Positions 1-11,808 of a stretch of 64,000 nucleotides of DNA are shown in pieces (positions within the stretch are counted from its first letter, which is position 1; each line of letters starts with the position of its first letter). Both the position numbers and the translations under genes were made by a program. The DNA is from Prunus persica. Lineage: Eukaryota > Streptophyta > Magnoliopsida > Rosales > Rosaceae. Below the pieces are notes generated by a model. That model was given only the letters and a program-made list of their open reading frames with translations, was not told the origin of the DNA and did not search any database. The stretch is from NCBI RefSeq assembly GCF_000346465.2, contig NC_034014.1, positions 20,911,517 through 20,975,516 of the forward strand, given 5' to 3'.

Positions 1-1
1 T

Positions 2-502
2 CGAGTTGACGCATTGTCTTCACCTCCTCCCTTCCTTGATACACTTACCTTGAGCGGCAAATTGGAAAAGGTACCACATTGGGTTTGTTCACTCCACTCT
101 CTCATATATTTGCGTATGGGTGGGTCTAGACTTGAAGAAGAGGTACTACCTCATATCGAAGCATTGCCTTCTCTACGTTTGCTTTGCCTTGATAATTCCT
201 ACGTTGGGAAAGAGTTATGTTTCAGCAGTGGCTTTGTGAAGCTTACGTATATGGCGTTGGTTAATTTCTCATTATTAAATAAGATAACCATTGAGGAAGG
301 GGTGATGCCAAATCTTGACTTCTTAATTATCAATACGTGCTTGAGCTTAGAGAGACTGCCACTGGGTATTGAGCACCTTACTAAACTAGAAGGATACACA
401 TTCGAGAGTGTTTCAGAGCAATTTACAGAGTCCATACGAGAAGGAGGTGTGGATCATGCAAGGATGCTACTCGTTGACGAGAGATGTAAGAAATATGCGT
501 AA
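2..502 (+). CDS. NB-LRR disease resistance protein, C-terminal LRR end (truncated at window edge)
   Basis: The reading frame is already open at base 2 and ends with a stop at 500-502, so only the C-terminal ~166 residues are here. The sequence shows degenerate leucine-rich repeats (LEKVPHWVCSLHSLIYLRM, LPSLRLLCLDNSYVGKEL, MPNLDFLIINTCLSLERLP) and then the closing block LERLPLGIEHLTKLEGYTF, which is typical of the last repeats of RPM1-like CC-NB-LRR proteins. Members of this family are cytosolic or membrane-associated immune receptors that sense pathogen effectors through their LRR region. The NB-ARC domain would lie left of the window. A strong donor (GTAAGA) at 486 pairs with an acceptor ending at 703. 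Splicing there would give a stop codon at the junction and remove only the last five residues. Confidence 0.85.
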   Translation, partial: RVDALSSPPPFLDTLTLSGKLEKVPHWVCSLHSLIYLRMGGSRLEEEVLPHIEALPSLRLLCLDNSYVGKELCFSSGFVKLTYMALVNFSLLNKITIEEGVMPNLDFLIINTCLSLERLPLGIEHLTKLEGYTFESVSEQFTESIREGGVDHARMLLVDERCKKYA

Positions 503-1612
503 GTGTATATCTTTTATCCTCGCATTGACGTTTCTAATCTTGATGATTTGGACTGCACTTGTGTTCAATAGATTGTTCTCATGCACATCTCTCTTAATGT
601 CTGTAAAGCCATATAAAGGATTCCTACGCCACACATGTACTTATGCATTGAAGTTCTGTTGGTTAATTACAATATTGCTTTTGTCTTCTTATATATTTTG
701 CAGAAAGAAGTCCTACTATTGAAGATTTTATCCAGTTTTGGGGTTGGAAGAACTTGTTCTAGTTGTCAATTTTAGATGGACGTACCAACAACCCATTACA
801 ATTACCTGCATAGCCAAGGACTGATCCCGATCGGATTTCCATAAATTTGCACTTGATATTTTTTGTGTGTTTTAAAGAAACGTGTAATAATGTTCAAGTT
901 TTCATCTGTCACTTTAGCAAACGGCAGCTGTATGATTATTCAGTTTGGCTAAATAATACAGAATCTTAATTGCTTTCCATCAACTCTGCACATGAGTAAT
1001 CTTAGCAACTATACCAAAAAGGAGTAAAAAAGTGGCAAGCATATGTTGGAGACAGGACAGGAGCCATAAGCTGAATTATAGCAATTTTTCTTTACATCTT
1101 CTACCATGGCAATTATATTACAAAGGAGGGAATGGCTCCTCCCCTTCCCGAACTTTACACCGACCACCTCCCCCTCTTCTCCGGCGGTGGACTCCTCCTG
1201 CCCCCACCCCCCGTCTTTCTCCCCCAATTGTCACAAGGATGCACGCAAATTTTTTATCTTATATAAGAAATGAAATCTAGTTTTGTTTTTTCCTTTTTAT
1301 CAAACAAAATTATATATTTAAAACATGTTTAACCAAGAAAATAAAAAGATATTCATTATAAGTAGCCGCTTCCACGTGGAACCATACGTGGGGGGCTAAT
1401 AACGGTTTTAACCGAAACTGCAGGAACGCCTGGCTTTGCTAAGAGAGTCAGACAGAGACCTCTTCCTTCTCTAGCTTAAATGTAGCCTCACTTCTTCATC
1501 ACAATCTTCTTCTTCCCATTAACCAACCTCCCATTTCTCACACAGACAAAAACACAAACACAAAACAAATACTCTGTTTTCCCTCTGATCTCTCTGTCTC
1601 TCAGAGCCAGCC
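503..1612. other. Intergenic: resistance-gene 3' end and GDI promoter
   Basis: No gene is supported here. The left part (503 to about 950) is AT-rich and probably holds the 3' untranslated region of the resistance gene. The part from about 1440 to 1612 is pyrimidine-rich with CTCT tracts and is probably the 5' leader of the Rab GDI gene. Short open frames here have no recognisable similarity. Confidence 0.5.
1373..1391 (+). promoter_or_regulatory. G-box and ABRE-like ACGT elements upstream of GDI
   Basis: A perfect palindromic G-box CACGTG (1373-1378, inside TCCACGTGGA) is followed seven bases later by TACGTGG (1385-1391), an ABRE-like core. Paired ACGT cores bind bZIP and bHLH factors in many plant promoters. 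They lie about 235 bp upstream of the GDI start codon. Their function is inferred from the motifs only. Confidence 0.4.
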
Positions 1613-4600
1613 ATGGATGAAGAATACGACGTCATAGTGCTCGGAACAGGCCTCAAAGAATGCATTCTCAGCGGCCTCCTCTCAGTTGATGGTCTCAAGG
1701 TTCATGATCCAATAATCTCTCTTTCCATTTGAAAGCTTATGAAACTTCTTTCTTCGCGAATCACAACAAAACGACTAATTAACTCTGGCATTGATCACCT
1801 ACCTATTTATGTACTTGCATTTTTGGTTATGCAGATACACATTGTTAATTAGTTTTGATGTATAATTCCGCAGTGTACAAATTTCAAATATATGTTTATA
1901 ATGTACTCTAGCTGTTTGAATTTTGTCAAATTGTACGTTTGAGATGCATTAGGTAAGGGTCTTGTAGCTCAAGTGGTTAAGAGCAAGTACTCATACACCC
2001 GAGGTCTTGTGTTCGAACCCTCCTCCCCCTATATCACTTTATAAATAACAAAAATGGAAAGAAAAAAAAGATGCATTTACATAAACTAAACACAAATGGC
2101 TCACTTTTTGGCATCACTTTGGTTGATCAGTATTTACCATGGATGACGGATTTCACTCTGATCAGGTTTCATTTGTTGCAATTTGCAACAGATATCACCT
2201 AGATTAATCATTGTTGTTGTTGTTGTTATTATAGTTAGATCATTAATTGATAAGAATGTTTTGGGCCGCTAGCTCCTTCCTAATATGTTATTTACTGGAA
2301 ATAGGTACTGCATATGGATAGGAATGACTATTATGGAGGAGAGTCCACCTCTCTTAATCTCAACCAGGTTAGTGTTTTTCTTTTTTTCCTTTTTCTTCAA
2401 AACTGTTTTTGGGTGGATTACATGCTTTTATCTTTCTAATAGTTATTTAACGGCAATGTTATTGCTAACAATCTAACCTACTGCTATAGTTTGACATGGT
2501 ACTAAACAGTATACTTTTGTTATAAGATATTCCTATACATGCTTTCTCTTTAAGTACCGGCTTCGGTTTGTTTTCTTTTTTTCTTTTCTTGTAGCTTTGG
2601 AAGCGATTCAGGGGGGAGGATAAGCCTCCAGAAACTTTGGGCTCAAGTAGAGACTACAATGTTGATATGATTCCCAAGGTATGAAGAATGATGCATAAAT
2701 TACTTACTACTGTTCTTTGACTTCTCTTTTCGCTTTCCTTTCATTGGCCCCCAATCATCATATGTAAGATTGATGTACTATTTTCTGTGTTTTCTTAAGA
2801 TTGTAATATGTTCATGGGCTCTCATGTTAATTGTTTTGCCCGTAAATGATGTGATCTAGCTAGGTTCGAGACTCATGGGTTAGCAAAGTCAAAAACAAGC
2901 TCTAGGAAAACCTATTTGGAGTAACAATCTCGTCTTTATCATATTTAATATTTTTTCAAGAATAAATCCTGTTCCTGAATTGCACTTTGTTTATTTTAAT
3001 CCCTTTCCAATGGTGTAAAGATACAACCTTGATCAGGAATGTCATTAGTCTGGAATTTGTTTATTAACTGAAGTCTGCTTGAATATTGTTAGTACCCAAA
3101 AAAAAGTCTGCTTGGATGTTGAATATTGATGACAGTCTTTGTGCATAATTTGACAGTTCATGATGGCCAATGGTGGTTTGGTTCGCGTCCTGATTCACAC
3201 CGATGTTACTAAATATCTGAATTTCAAGGCTGTAGATGGTAGTTTTGTGTATAACAAGGGGAAGGTGCGATTCCTAATAAATTTTAATTTCACTGAGTGC
3301 ATCCATCATCTATATGAATATATCGTATATTGAACCGTTGATTTTGTTTCACCCTGAATCAGTTAATAGACTTCTGCATTATGTTTCCAGATCCACAAAG
3401 TACCAGCTAATGATGTGGAAGCACTTAAATCTCCACTCATGGGATTGTTTGAGAAGCGTCGTGCTCGAAAATTTTTCATTTATGTGCAAGACTATGATGA
3501 GAATGATCCAAAATCTCATGAAGGCCTGGAGCTCAACAAAGTTACAGCACGAGAGCTTATTTCGTACTCCCTCCACATCTTCTCCTTACCCTTTTTATTT
3601 GTTGACTATCACTTGTCTCTTAAACATTAATTGAAGCTATACGTTCAATTTCTGCATGATGACATTAGGGTTTTTGTTTCTGACATAGGAAGTACGGGCT
3701 AGATGACAACACGGTCGATTTCATTGGGCATGCGCTAGCGCTCCACCGAGATGATTCTTACTTGGGCGAGCCTGCTATGGATTTTGTGAAGAGGATGAAG
3801 GTAATGGCTTGCTCCATTCCATCTCTCTTCTTATGAAACTTAAAAATGGAGCAAGAAAAATTATGTAAAGATAACATTTTAAAGAAGAAGTTTGAGATGC
3901 TAAGACAACAAGTGATAGAATCATAGAAATAAGATTGGTAATAGGTGAAGAAACTGTCAACATTCTGGTGTAAGGTGCTTTGCTATTTTCGTTTCCAACT
4001 GTATGCAATAGTGAACTTTACAGTGTTTTATAACGCACTCTACTTTCCTATTGAAAAGTTATATGCAGAGTCTTTAGCACGCTTTCAAGGAGGTTCTCCT
4101 TATATTTATCCCCTATATGGTCTGGGAGAGCTGCCCCAGGTATGTTTTCAACCATTATTTGTAGTATCTCATGGATATGCAACTTAGTTCCTCTGAATAT
4201 ATGTGCTATGAAATCGGCAGGCATTTGCTCGGTTGAGTGCTGTTTATGGTGGCACCTACATGCTCAGCAAGCCAGAATGCAAGGTGTGCGCGTTTGGGTG
4301 TTTTATTTATGCAAATCCAAAATTATCCAAATGCTCTGTCATAAACCTTTTAAATCCCATCTTTTATATCTAGTAATGGTATGAACATAACATGACTGGC
4401 TCAAATAGGCTGGGAGATAGAACCAATTGACCCTTCTGGAAGTCTATGGATAGAGTTATTTTATCCATGGAGACAATGTACTGCTGTGAATGATTTTCTC
4501 AAAGTATATGTGGTAACGAACAAATTGAATCTGGTATCTACAATGGGGATGTTGCAAAATGGCAGGTAGAGTTCGAAAACGGAAAGGCCTTTGGTGTGAC

Positions 4601-5953
4601 TTCCGAAGGAGAAACTGCAAAATGCAAAAAAGTTGTATGTGATCCTTCATATTTGCCTGACAAGGTAAAACTAATAAATCTTTGAATATCGGCAGTGTCA
4701 TTCGACACGATAATTTGCGGTTTGACAACTGATTTGAGTTGCAATCTCCGTTGCTTGCAACAGGTGAAGAAGATAGGGAAAGTTGCCCGTGCTATATGTA
4801 TTATGAGTCATCCTATCCCAAGCACCCATGATTCTCACTCAGTCCAGGTTATTCTACCCCAGAAGCAACTTGGACGTAAATCAGATATGTAAGTTGTTAC
4901 CCCTCATGCCAAGAACATAACTACTACATATATAATCCAACATGTAATGACAAATATATAATCTAGATATTCAATGATTACCAAAGAAAGTTCTGTGCCT
5001 CTGTTCTAGGTACCTGTTTTGCTGCTCCTATTCCCACAATGTAGCTCCAAAAGGGAAATACATTGCTTTTGTGTTGACAGAAGCAGAGACTGATAATCCT
5101 CAGGTGGAGTTGAAGGCTGGCACAGATCTCCTTGGGCCCATAGACGAAATCTTCTTCGACACTTATGACAGATACGAACCTACCAACCAGAATGATGGGG
5201 ACAACTGTTTCATCTCTGCGGTGAGAATAAATGAAATCTTACATCTTCGTTTCGATTTCGTAGTCTCATAAATTTATACTTCAATTTGCACTCATGACAA
5301 CTGTTAGAGCTCAAAACTGGAGAAGAGAAATTTTAGGATATTTAGTGCTAGAATAACCAACATTTTTTGTTCAGCTGCAATAAAAGCTGAGACTTGCTAC
5401 CTGGTATCAAGACTGGCAACAGGTTCTTCTTGATGGAGATCCAAGTCATTTATATATTTATTGGTGTAATGAATTCACATACTGTTTTCAATGATTTCCC
5501 TCATTTTCAATTGCTCTAAGCAAAGGAGGGCCATAAGTTGATATTCAGATAATGATTTGTAAAGCCTATTCCAAATACTTTTCCACGTGACTTTCTAGCC
5601 TGTGTTTCTTCCCATTGAGACTTTGAAGTCTTTGTTCATTTCTTGGAGTTGGAATGCTTTGCAGAGTTATGATGCTACGACACACTTCGAGACTACGGTC
5701 CAAGATGTGATCGCCATGTACAGCAAGATAACTGGAAAGGTAAGTTTTCAAGTTCACTCCATTTAGCCAACTTATACAATTGAACATGCTTAGATCCTTC
5801 ATTAATTTTGACCAAAATCGAAAGAAATAGTTTTTATTTCCAGTTTTTCCTTTATTGCATAACCCTTTGGAAAGCCCTAACAAGTAGGGGAATATCTTTC
5901 AGACTCTTGACTTGAGTGTGGACCTGAGTGCTGCCAGCGCTGCTGAAGAATGA
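1613..5953 (+). CDS. GDI: Rab GDP dissociation inhibitor (GDI)
   Basis: Rab GDI extracts GDP-bound, prenylated Rab GTPases from membranes and recycles them through the cytosol, so it serves all vesicle traffic. Thirteen exons join in frame: 1613-1699, 2305-2367, 2595-2678, 3157-3264, 3391-3563, 3689-3800, 4059-4139, 4221-4283, 4566-4664, 4764-4888, 5010-5220, 5665-5739 and 5903-5953. The product is 443 residues, against about 444 for Arabidopsis GDIs. It begins [20 protein letters not shown], which holds the dinucleotide-fold GxG of the GDI/REP family. The later block [19 protein letters not shown] belongs to the Rab-binding and mobile-effector regions. The tail ends SAASAAEE. All borders are GT-AG. 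Intron 1 carries a SINE. The small exons and strong conservation leave little doubt about identity. Confidence 0.97.
1951..2068 (+). mobile_element. tRNA-derived SINE in GDI intron 1
   Basis: The element has a tRNA-like head with an A-box-like stretch (TAGCTCAAGTGGTTAAGAGC) and a B-box (GTGTTCGAACCC, near 2010), followed by an A-rich tail. It is flanked by a 9-bp direct repeat, AGATGCATT, at 1942-1950 and 2069-2077. That is the structure of a SINE made by reverse transcription, not of a tRNA gene, because no cloverleaf 3' half follows. Related copies lie at 12104-12231 and 19550-19653. Confidence 0.75.
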
Positions 5954-7047
5954 AATTGTGGAAGAGGAACAGTTGCTGAAACATTCTGTACTTTCTTTTC
6001 CTTTATTTTTAAAGTTGAAGATTATTCAAAGTGTTCTGGTGTTGTATTTCTTAAACATTTTAGCAACTTTTTTGCTGAAAAATTTGTTCCACTGCAACGC
6101 AAACGGTGTAGATTTTGAACATTCAAAGGATATAGAATTCTTGTTTTTCTGACTCGAATAAGTGGATTATACGGCATGGCTATGGGAATTTTGAGTTATG
6201 GATGAATCTGATGATAACAATTAATCACTATCCTTTTTGTAATTTTTTTTTTATTTTATGGATGAATCTGATGATTTGGATTATTATTTGTTGATAGCAA
6301 GCATCTTCCATATGTTTTTGCCCCGCTCTTCTTTTATGAGCATGCATTGGGGTCATGCTCAAAACATTTTCCTTTTTGTTTTCGTGCCACACTCTTCAAG
6401 TAAATTTTCTGTACATCCCAATACTCACTTGCAAATGTTGACTGGTCTTGGGGCATGTTATTGGATGGGAAAAGACGTTAAGGACCCAAATGTTTGATTG
6501 GGCACCTTCTGCAAAATTTTCTCTAATTTGTTCTGTTTGTCCCCGTACCAGTTATTTTGACAATCTTGTCTTTGCTTTTCTTTTTTTCCGTCTATAATTC
6601 TATCTCGGACTGTTCTCTGTTGGCAATACAGCTTAGAGTGCAAACTATGTTTTATTATAACCAGATTCTTAGGCAGCATCAATAAAATCCATTCAACTGG
6701 TTTCAGGATTGTGATTAATACTGATCCACTCTCAACATCTGGTATTAATCGTGTTGTTTTTTAACCAAACCCACATATCATATGAACTACAAACTTAATT
6801 AAAAAAGGATTTATATACCATATCAATAAATAGAAAAAATAAAATCAGCATCCCATACATCCGTGTTAAAATCAAATAATTTTTGTTTGGCACTAACCCG
6901 GTTGATCAATTATTCTTGTTAGCATGTTAGAAAATTTGTCAAAAACATAAATAAATAGCCTTTTCAAGAATAAAATTCCATTTTACACACAACCATATGA
7001 CTGATATTATCATGACTATGAGAAATACATTAAACCTTTGTCGCCAT
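5954..7047. other. Convergent intergenic region between GDI and PAS2
   Basis: GDI (+) and PAS2 (-) point at each other across this AT-rich stretch, so it should contain both 3' untranslated regions. I see no coding potential. One phrase, ATGGATGAATCTGATGAT, occurs twice about 60 bp apart (near 6199 and 6259). No transposon ends were recognised. Confidence 0.5.
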
Positions 7048-9536
7048 CTACGCCGCTTTGGTTTTTGAAAGAGCTTTCTTCCTCTGACTAAGCATATACC
7101 GGTACATGTGAGGGCTGCCTGCAACAGATAAAGCAATTGGACAATGAATAAAGAGAGGCAGAATACGTATGCGTGGTAAAATATGCCAATGAAAGAATAC
7201 ATGCCTGGGACATAGATTCCTAGAGCGATAATGGCAGCATAGAAGTAATCGAAAGAGAAGTTCCACTTGTTTGGCATCCTTACAGAATACTTTTCAGACT
7301 TCTGCAAATACACAGATACTTTCAAACACTTCGCTACAAGTAGAAGATACGGCAAGTTCCACGTAGAAGATGAGTAATAAACGGCTACAACACCAAAGTC
7401 CTCAAACCCACAAAAGCCACCCCTTTAGCAACACCCTCACCCCAAAAAAGAGGGACTGAAAAAAAAAATATTGCTTTTATGCATCATTTAATTTGATACC
7501 TGAATGTATTGTAAGGCAATATAAATTAGACCCACTTCACTTGTGATGCCAGTTGGATACAACAAGATAAATGTGCTATACCTGCATGGGATTGAAAGAA
7601 AAAAAAATGAATGAATCACAGAACTCAAACTAATTACATTCCCGTCCAGTGGGCACAAAACTGATGTACAACCTGAGCCACAAGAGCCATGAAGGTGCAA
7701 AACCAAGTGCCTCCTTCATGCCAAAGAAAGAGTATCGAATAATCTGCAATTACAAAGAAACGAATCTGAATTTGTTTCCCACCTACTACAACTTATCCAC
7801 TGGAGAAAAGCAACATGAGTGCAATCAACATCAGTATGCAGCATGCATTAATGCAACCAACATCAGGATTCAGCATGTATTAATGCAATAGACGCCTGGA
7901 TGCAGCATGTATTACCCTGAGTCAGGAATTCTGGAAGTTTCAACAGAGAGGCAATTGTCTGGGAATTTATTTTATGATTGTTCTGTATAGATACAACTTG
8001 ATAAAAAGGCCAACTATAACATACAAATTTTGCATTTAAAATTTGCAGTTAAGAAGCAGAAAACATACATGCATAGTTGCTCTTAGTACATGTTTCGAAG
8101 CAGAAGTTCAAGCCAACTGCTTTAGAAAACAAAAATATATTATTTTTTTTCATGCTTAAAGCAACAAATTATGATCACAGAAAGCATTTCATTAGGCTAA
8201 AAGCCTGGGTATTAACGGGTCATTTTATAGACAATCCAAAATGATAAACCTTATAATTCAAGGATAAAAATGTCCCATGGCTGAGAACCACACTGGCTAG
8301 AGACATTCTGTTCTCAAATAAACCAAGTGAATACATCCTCAATTATGTAGATATGAACAATGAAACTGTTTTAAAATTTATCAATGCTGGCACCCCGTGC
8401 TCTTTACTATGAGATAAAAAGTGGCATTTGATCTATATCTTCAATTAAGTGGTCATGCCGTTTTGTGGGAAGCAAGACAAATTATGTTTAGTGCACCAAC
8501 TAAACCTCTTGATTCTATATTTCGATATTGATTTAGAATAATACTGGATGACTCAGATTGCATAAGGGATAAAACCCCAAAAACAAAAACACTACTTGCA
8601 GGTCTCTAGGCAGTTGGACACAACAATTTTTCTCTAGCAATACAATAATAATACTTTTTACATAGCTGTAAACATAAAAGAGAGTAAAAAAGGCAAGAAT
8701 TGGCAACCAGTAAACACTTGCCTCAGTGATAGACCAACTGATGACCAAAGAGCTCACAAGTATATGACTCTGAGTCTGCCGCAATAAGCTTCATCTTGTT
8801 AGTAAAATCTTAAACCCCAAATGAAGAGAGAAAAAAATCTTTGAAGTATAGAATGTTTAACGGTGATCACAACTTGGAATTTGCACCGATACCTCAGGAA
8901 AACTCCAGAGGACTCCCCAAGTAAGATACAATCTTGAACCAATTTGCGGCAGTGTCGCTGATATCGGAGATCTGACCAAACCTTTACAATACATAGAAAG
9001 AACAATTAACAATGTTAACTAAAACCCACAAAAGAAATCAGCTAAATTTCAGTTAAAGACCATCTTGTTTACAATTATGTAGAAGAAAAAAAAAACTTGA
9101 GGAAAGAAAAAATTTAAAGACACTGACCTACTAGACCATGAAGAATCTGTTGCTCCGTACATTTCCAAAATCCAATTTAGAGAACAATAGAAGAAGAAGA
9201 AATGTGAAAAATGCATCCCCCAATTTAAAATACAACGAAGGAAAAAATAATAATAATTGGAGGGAGTAGAAGTAGTGAACCTCCAAAACGGCGGCGGATT
9301 GAGCAAGAAGAAGTGGACGTTCAACGGCTTTGTAAACATGCTGGTGGCCTAATTCGTTGAGAGTCTTGAGAGCAAGATACAGTACCTGCAACCTGAAACC
9401 ATGAAATATAGAATTCAATACGTTATAGTGGTCACTAGAGAGAGAGATATTGTTGGAGTGGGTACCATCCGAGGAAGACGGTCCAGTTATAGAGAGAGAG
9501 ATACAGGCGCCTGAGAGCGGATAATGCTCCCGCCAT
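7048..9536 (-). CDS. PAS2: Very-long-chain 3-hydroxyacyl-CoA dehydratase PASTICCINO2
   Basis: PAS2 is the ER membrane dehydratase of the fatty acid elongase cycle. It converts 3-hydroxyacyl-CoA to trans-2-enoyl-CoA. Nine exons in transcript order join in frame: 9466-9536, 9281-9392, 9128-9146, 8893-8981, 8722-8775, 7673-7743, 7500-7581, 7205-7301 and 7048-7118. The product is 221 residues, the same length as Arabidopsis PAS2. It starts MAGALSALRRLYLSLYNW and ends with a basic tail QRKKALSKTKAA. The family catalytic pair is present in RYSTFILLYPTGITSEVG: Tyr147 and Glu154, equivalent to Tyr149 and Glu156 of yeast Phs1. Hydrophobic stretches fit a multi-span membrane protein. Exon 3 has only 19 nt. 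The introns after exons 5 and 8 appear to use GC donors. Confidence 0.95.
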
Positions 9537-10135
9537 TGATGAAGCTATGGCAGATCTAGCAGCCTACAACACTAATCTATAGAGGGAGAGAGAGAGACTG
9601 AAGAGAGACAGAGAGATGGGAAGGATAATAAATAGAGTGAAAGGCATGTAGGTGAGTTATTAGCTCAACGCCACAACTACTTCTACTTGCTTGCACTGGC
9701 GTCTGGAATTTTTGTTTACTCTGTTTTGGTATTTCCCCAACACCCAACCCCCAACGACGGAGTCCAATTTTAATCACAAAAACACCAAAACGTATTTAAT
9801 GGTAACTAGAGGGTAGTTGATCGAATTCCTTACTTCCCCATTCCAAGTAAAACATGTTATTACTTTTTTCAATCTTTTAACTTACAAAATTGAATATTTT
9901 GGCTTGTGAATTGACCAAAATGCCTCATGTGCATATGAAGATAAGCATAAGGTGACAATTTTAGCACTCTTCTTTTAGTTATGTGTACTTCAAATTGAAT
10001 ATCAATAATTTTTTTCTCTAATCACATATGAATTGCATGACAGTAAAAATTAAGTATTAAAATAGCTAGGCTAAAGATTAAATTGAAGCATAAGGAGGGT
10101 GATATTTTTGTCAAGCAAAATATCACATGCTCAAG

Positions 10136-10679
10136 TAGGGGTGGGCATTCAAACTGGCAAACTGGAAATTCGAGCCGAACAGCACTGAAAAAAAGGGAAA
10201 AAAAAACCGAGTTGACCAAAAAGTCAACAACCAGTCAAAAATCGAACCGGACTGATTTGGATCCGATTCTATGTCTTCGAAAATCGGACCGGGAGGAACT
10301 GAATCGGTCAAATTAAAAAATATATAATTTCAATATTTATTTATATTCAATGCTATATTTTTAATCTCATAACTAATATTTATCAAAGTTCAATTTCAAA
10401 ACATCTCTCTTTTCTAGCATTAATATTTACTTTTATATGAAATTTATTAATTTATTAATTTTCAAGTCAAAATAAATAAATTTTCAGTTGAAATTTATAT
10501 TTAAAATAATTTTAATAATCTGGTTCAAACCAAACCAGACCGGAACTGGTTCAATCCAAATTGGACAGTTTTTGAAATTTTTTTGTTATAATCGAACCGA
10601 ACCAAACCAGATGAATAATACCAGATTCAGTTCTAATTTGAGGCAAAAATCGGTCCAAACAAAACCGTGCCCACCCCTA
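10136..10679. mobile_element. Non-autonomous hAT-like DNA transposon with 8-bp TSD
   Basis: The ends are inverted repeats, TAGGGGTGGGCA on the left and TGCCCACCCCTA on the right. The element is flanked by an exact 8-bp duplication, TGCTCAAG, at 10128-10135 and 10680-10687. An 8-bp TSD is the hallmark of hAT elements. The 544-bp interior is AT-rich with many scattered GAACCG/CGGTTC-type motifs in both orientations and has no transposase frame. Confidence 0.85.
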
Positions 10680-11596
10680 TGCTCAAGCACAAGTGGGCAA
10701 TCCATTGGTATTTATTAACACATAAGTATTGGAATGATTCTAATTTATGATTTTTCCAGCATTTACTTATAACAATAAATAAAAAGTTATGTGGGTTTCA
10801 AGTTAAAATTCGCAATCAAATACCCTTAAAATAAGGAATGAGATCAACTATGGCGAGTTGATCCAATTCTTATTTCTTAATTCCCTTTTTTAAGGGGGGG
10901 TGTATTCAATTAGGATTCTATAGCATTTAAAAAGATTTTAAAAATCCGGGTGTATTCAATTTGGATTTATACAAACTTTTTAAAAGTCTATAACAGTTTG
11001 GGTGTATTCAATCTAGATTTGTTTGAACTTTTAAAATGTCCATCTAAATGTGGGTGTATTCAATTAGGACTTGGAAAAAGTCCGAATAAATTTACCTGTA
11101 TTCAAAAGGAGATAGATTTGTAAGGATTTAATTAAGTGTTGGAGTTTGGAGAACTTGTAGGGTTTAGGTATAAATAATAAAGGCCAACATAAGTCCAACG
11201 TCCACCCCAAAGATTTCATATGACTTGTTTTTTTTCCCTCTCTGTTTAGAAATTTTTCCATCGTTTGGCAAACAATGCACTAAGCCATGCACTAACCTTG
11301 GGTGGTTACAAGCGTCCTATATTAAGGAAAGCTCCTCAATTAGCGATTTCTTCAAATCAACCAGTTGGAGTTTCTAGGAGGAAAGCTCAGCTAGAGATTT
11401 CTCGATCTCCTATAAGTTCCCTTGGAGATAATCTCGGCATGAAGCCAATGTCAAGGCGGCAGAAGGTTGAGATATATTTCCATCACCCATAACACTACCA
11501 AATGATAGGGCCCTTGCTTTTTGGACAAAGGGTTTTTTTTTTTAATTGAATCTTTGGACGAAGAGTTTGTTGTTCGTGAACAAAATCAAAGGGAAA

Positions 11597-11740
11597 TTTC
11601 CAACTCGTGGAAATTTCAAGGGGAGATTCATTGTTTAGGTACGAAAGTTTCCAACTCGTGGAAATTTCAAAGGGAAATTCATTGTTTAGGTATGAAAATT
11701 TCCAACTCATGGAAATTTCAAAGGAAAATTCATTGTTGTG
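11597..11740. repeat. Three-copy 51-bp tandem repeat inside the Harbinger-like element
   Basis: Each unit begins TTTCCAACTCGTGGAAATTT and continues with a GATTCATTGTTTAGGT-like part. The copies start near 11597, 11648 and 11699. The inner GGAAATTTCC-like parts are partly palindromic. The last copy is the most diverged. Confidence 0.75.
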
Positions 11741-11776
11741 CACACAATTAGAGGAAGAATTTGGGGAAGAAAAAAA

Positions 11777-11808
11777 AGAAGAAGAAGAAGAAGAAGAAGA
11801 AGAAGAAG
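11777..11808 (+). repeat. (GAA)n microsatellite
   Basis: About eleven uninterrupted GAA/AGA triplets lie inside the Harbinger-like element at 10894-12089. Confidence 0.9.

Noticed and set aside
1957..2030. Possible functional tRNA gene in GDI intron 1
   Set aside because: The A- and B-box-like motifs are there, but no closing acceptor stem or anticodon arm pairs, and a 9-bp target duplication plus A-rich tail mark it as a SINE.
11265..11751. Small open frames that might be a gene in the Harbinger-like element
   Set aside because: They consist largely of the 51-bp tandem repeat and end within the element; no transposase or DDE motif is visible.
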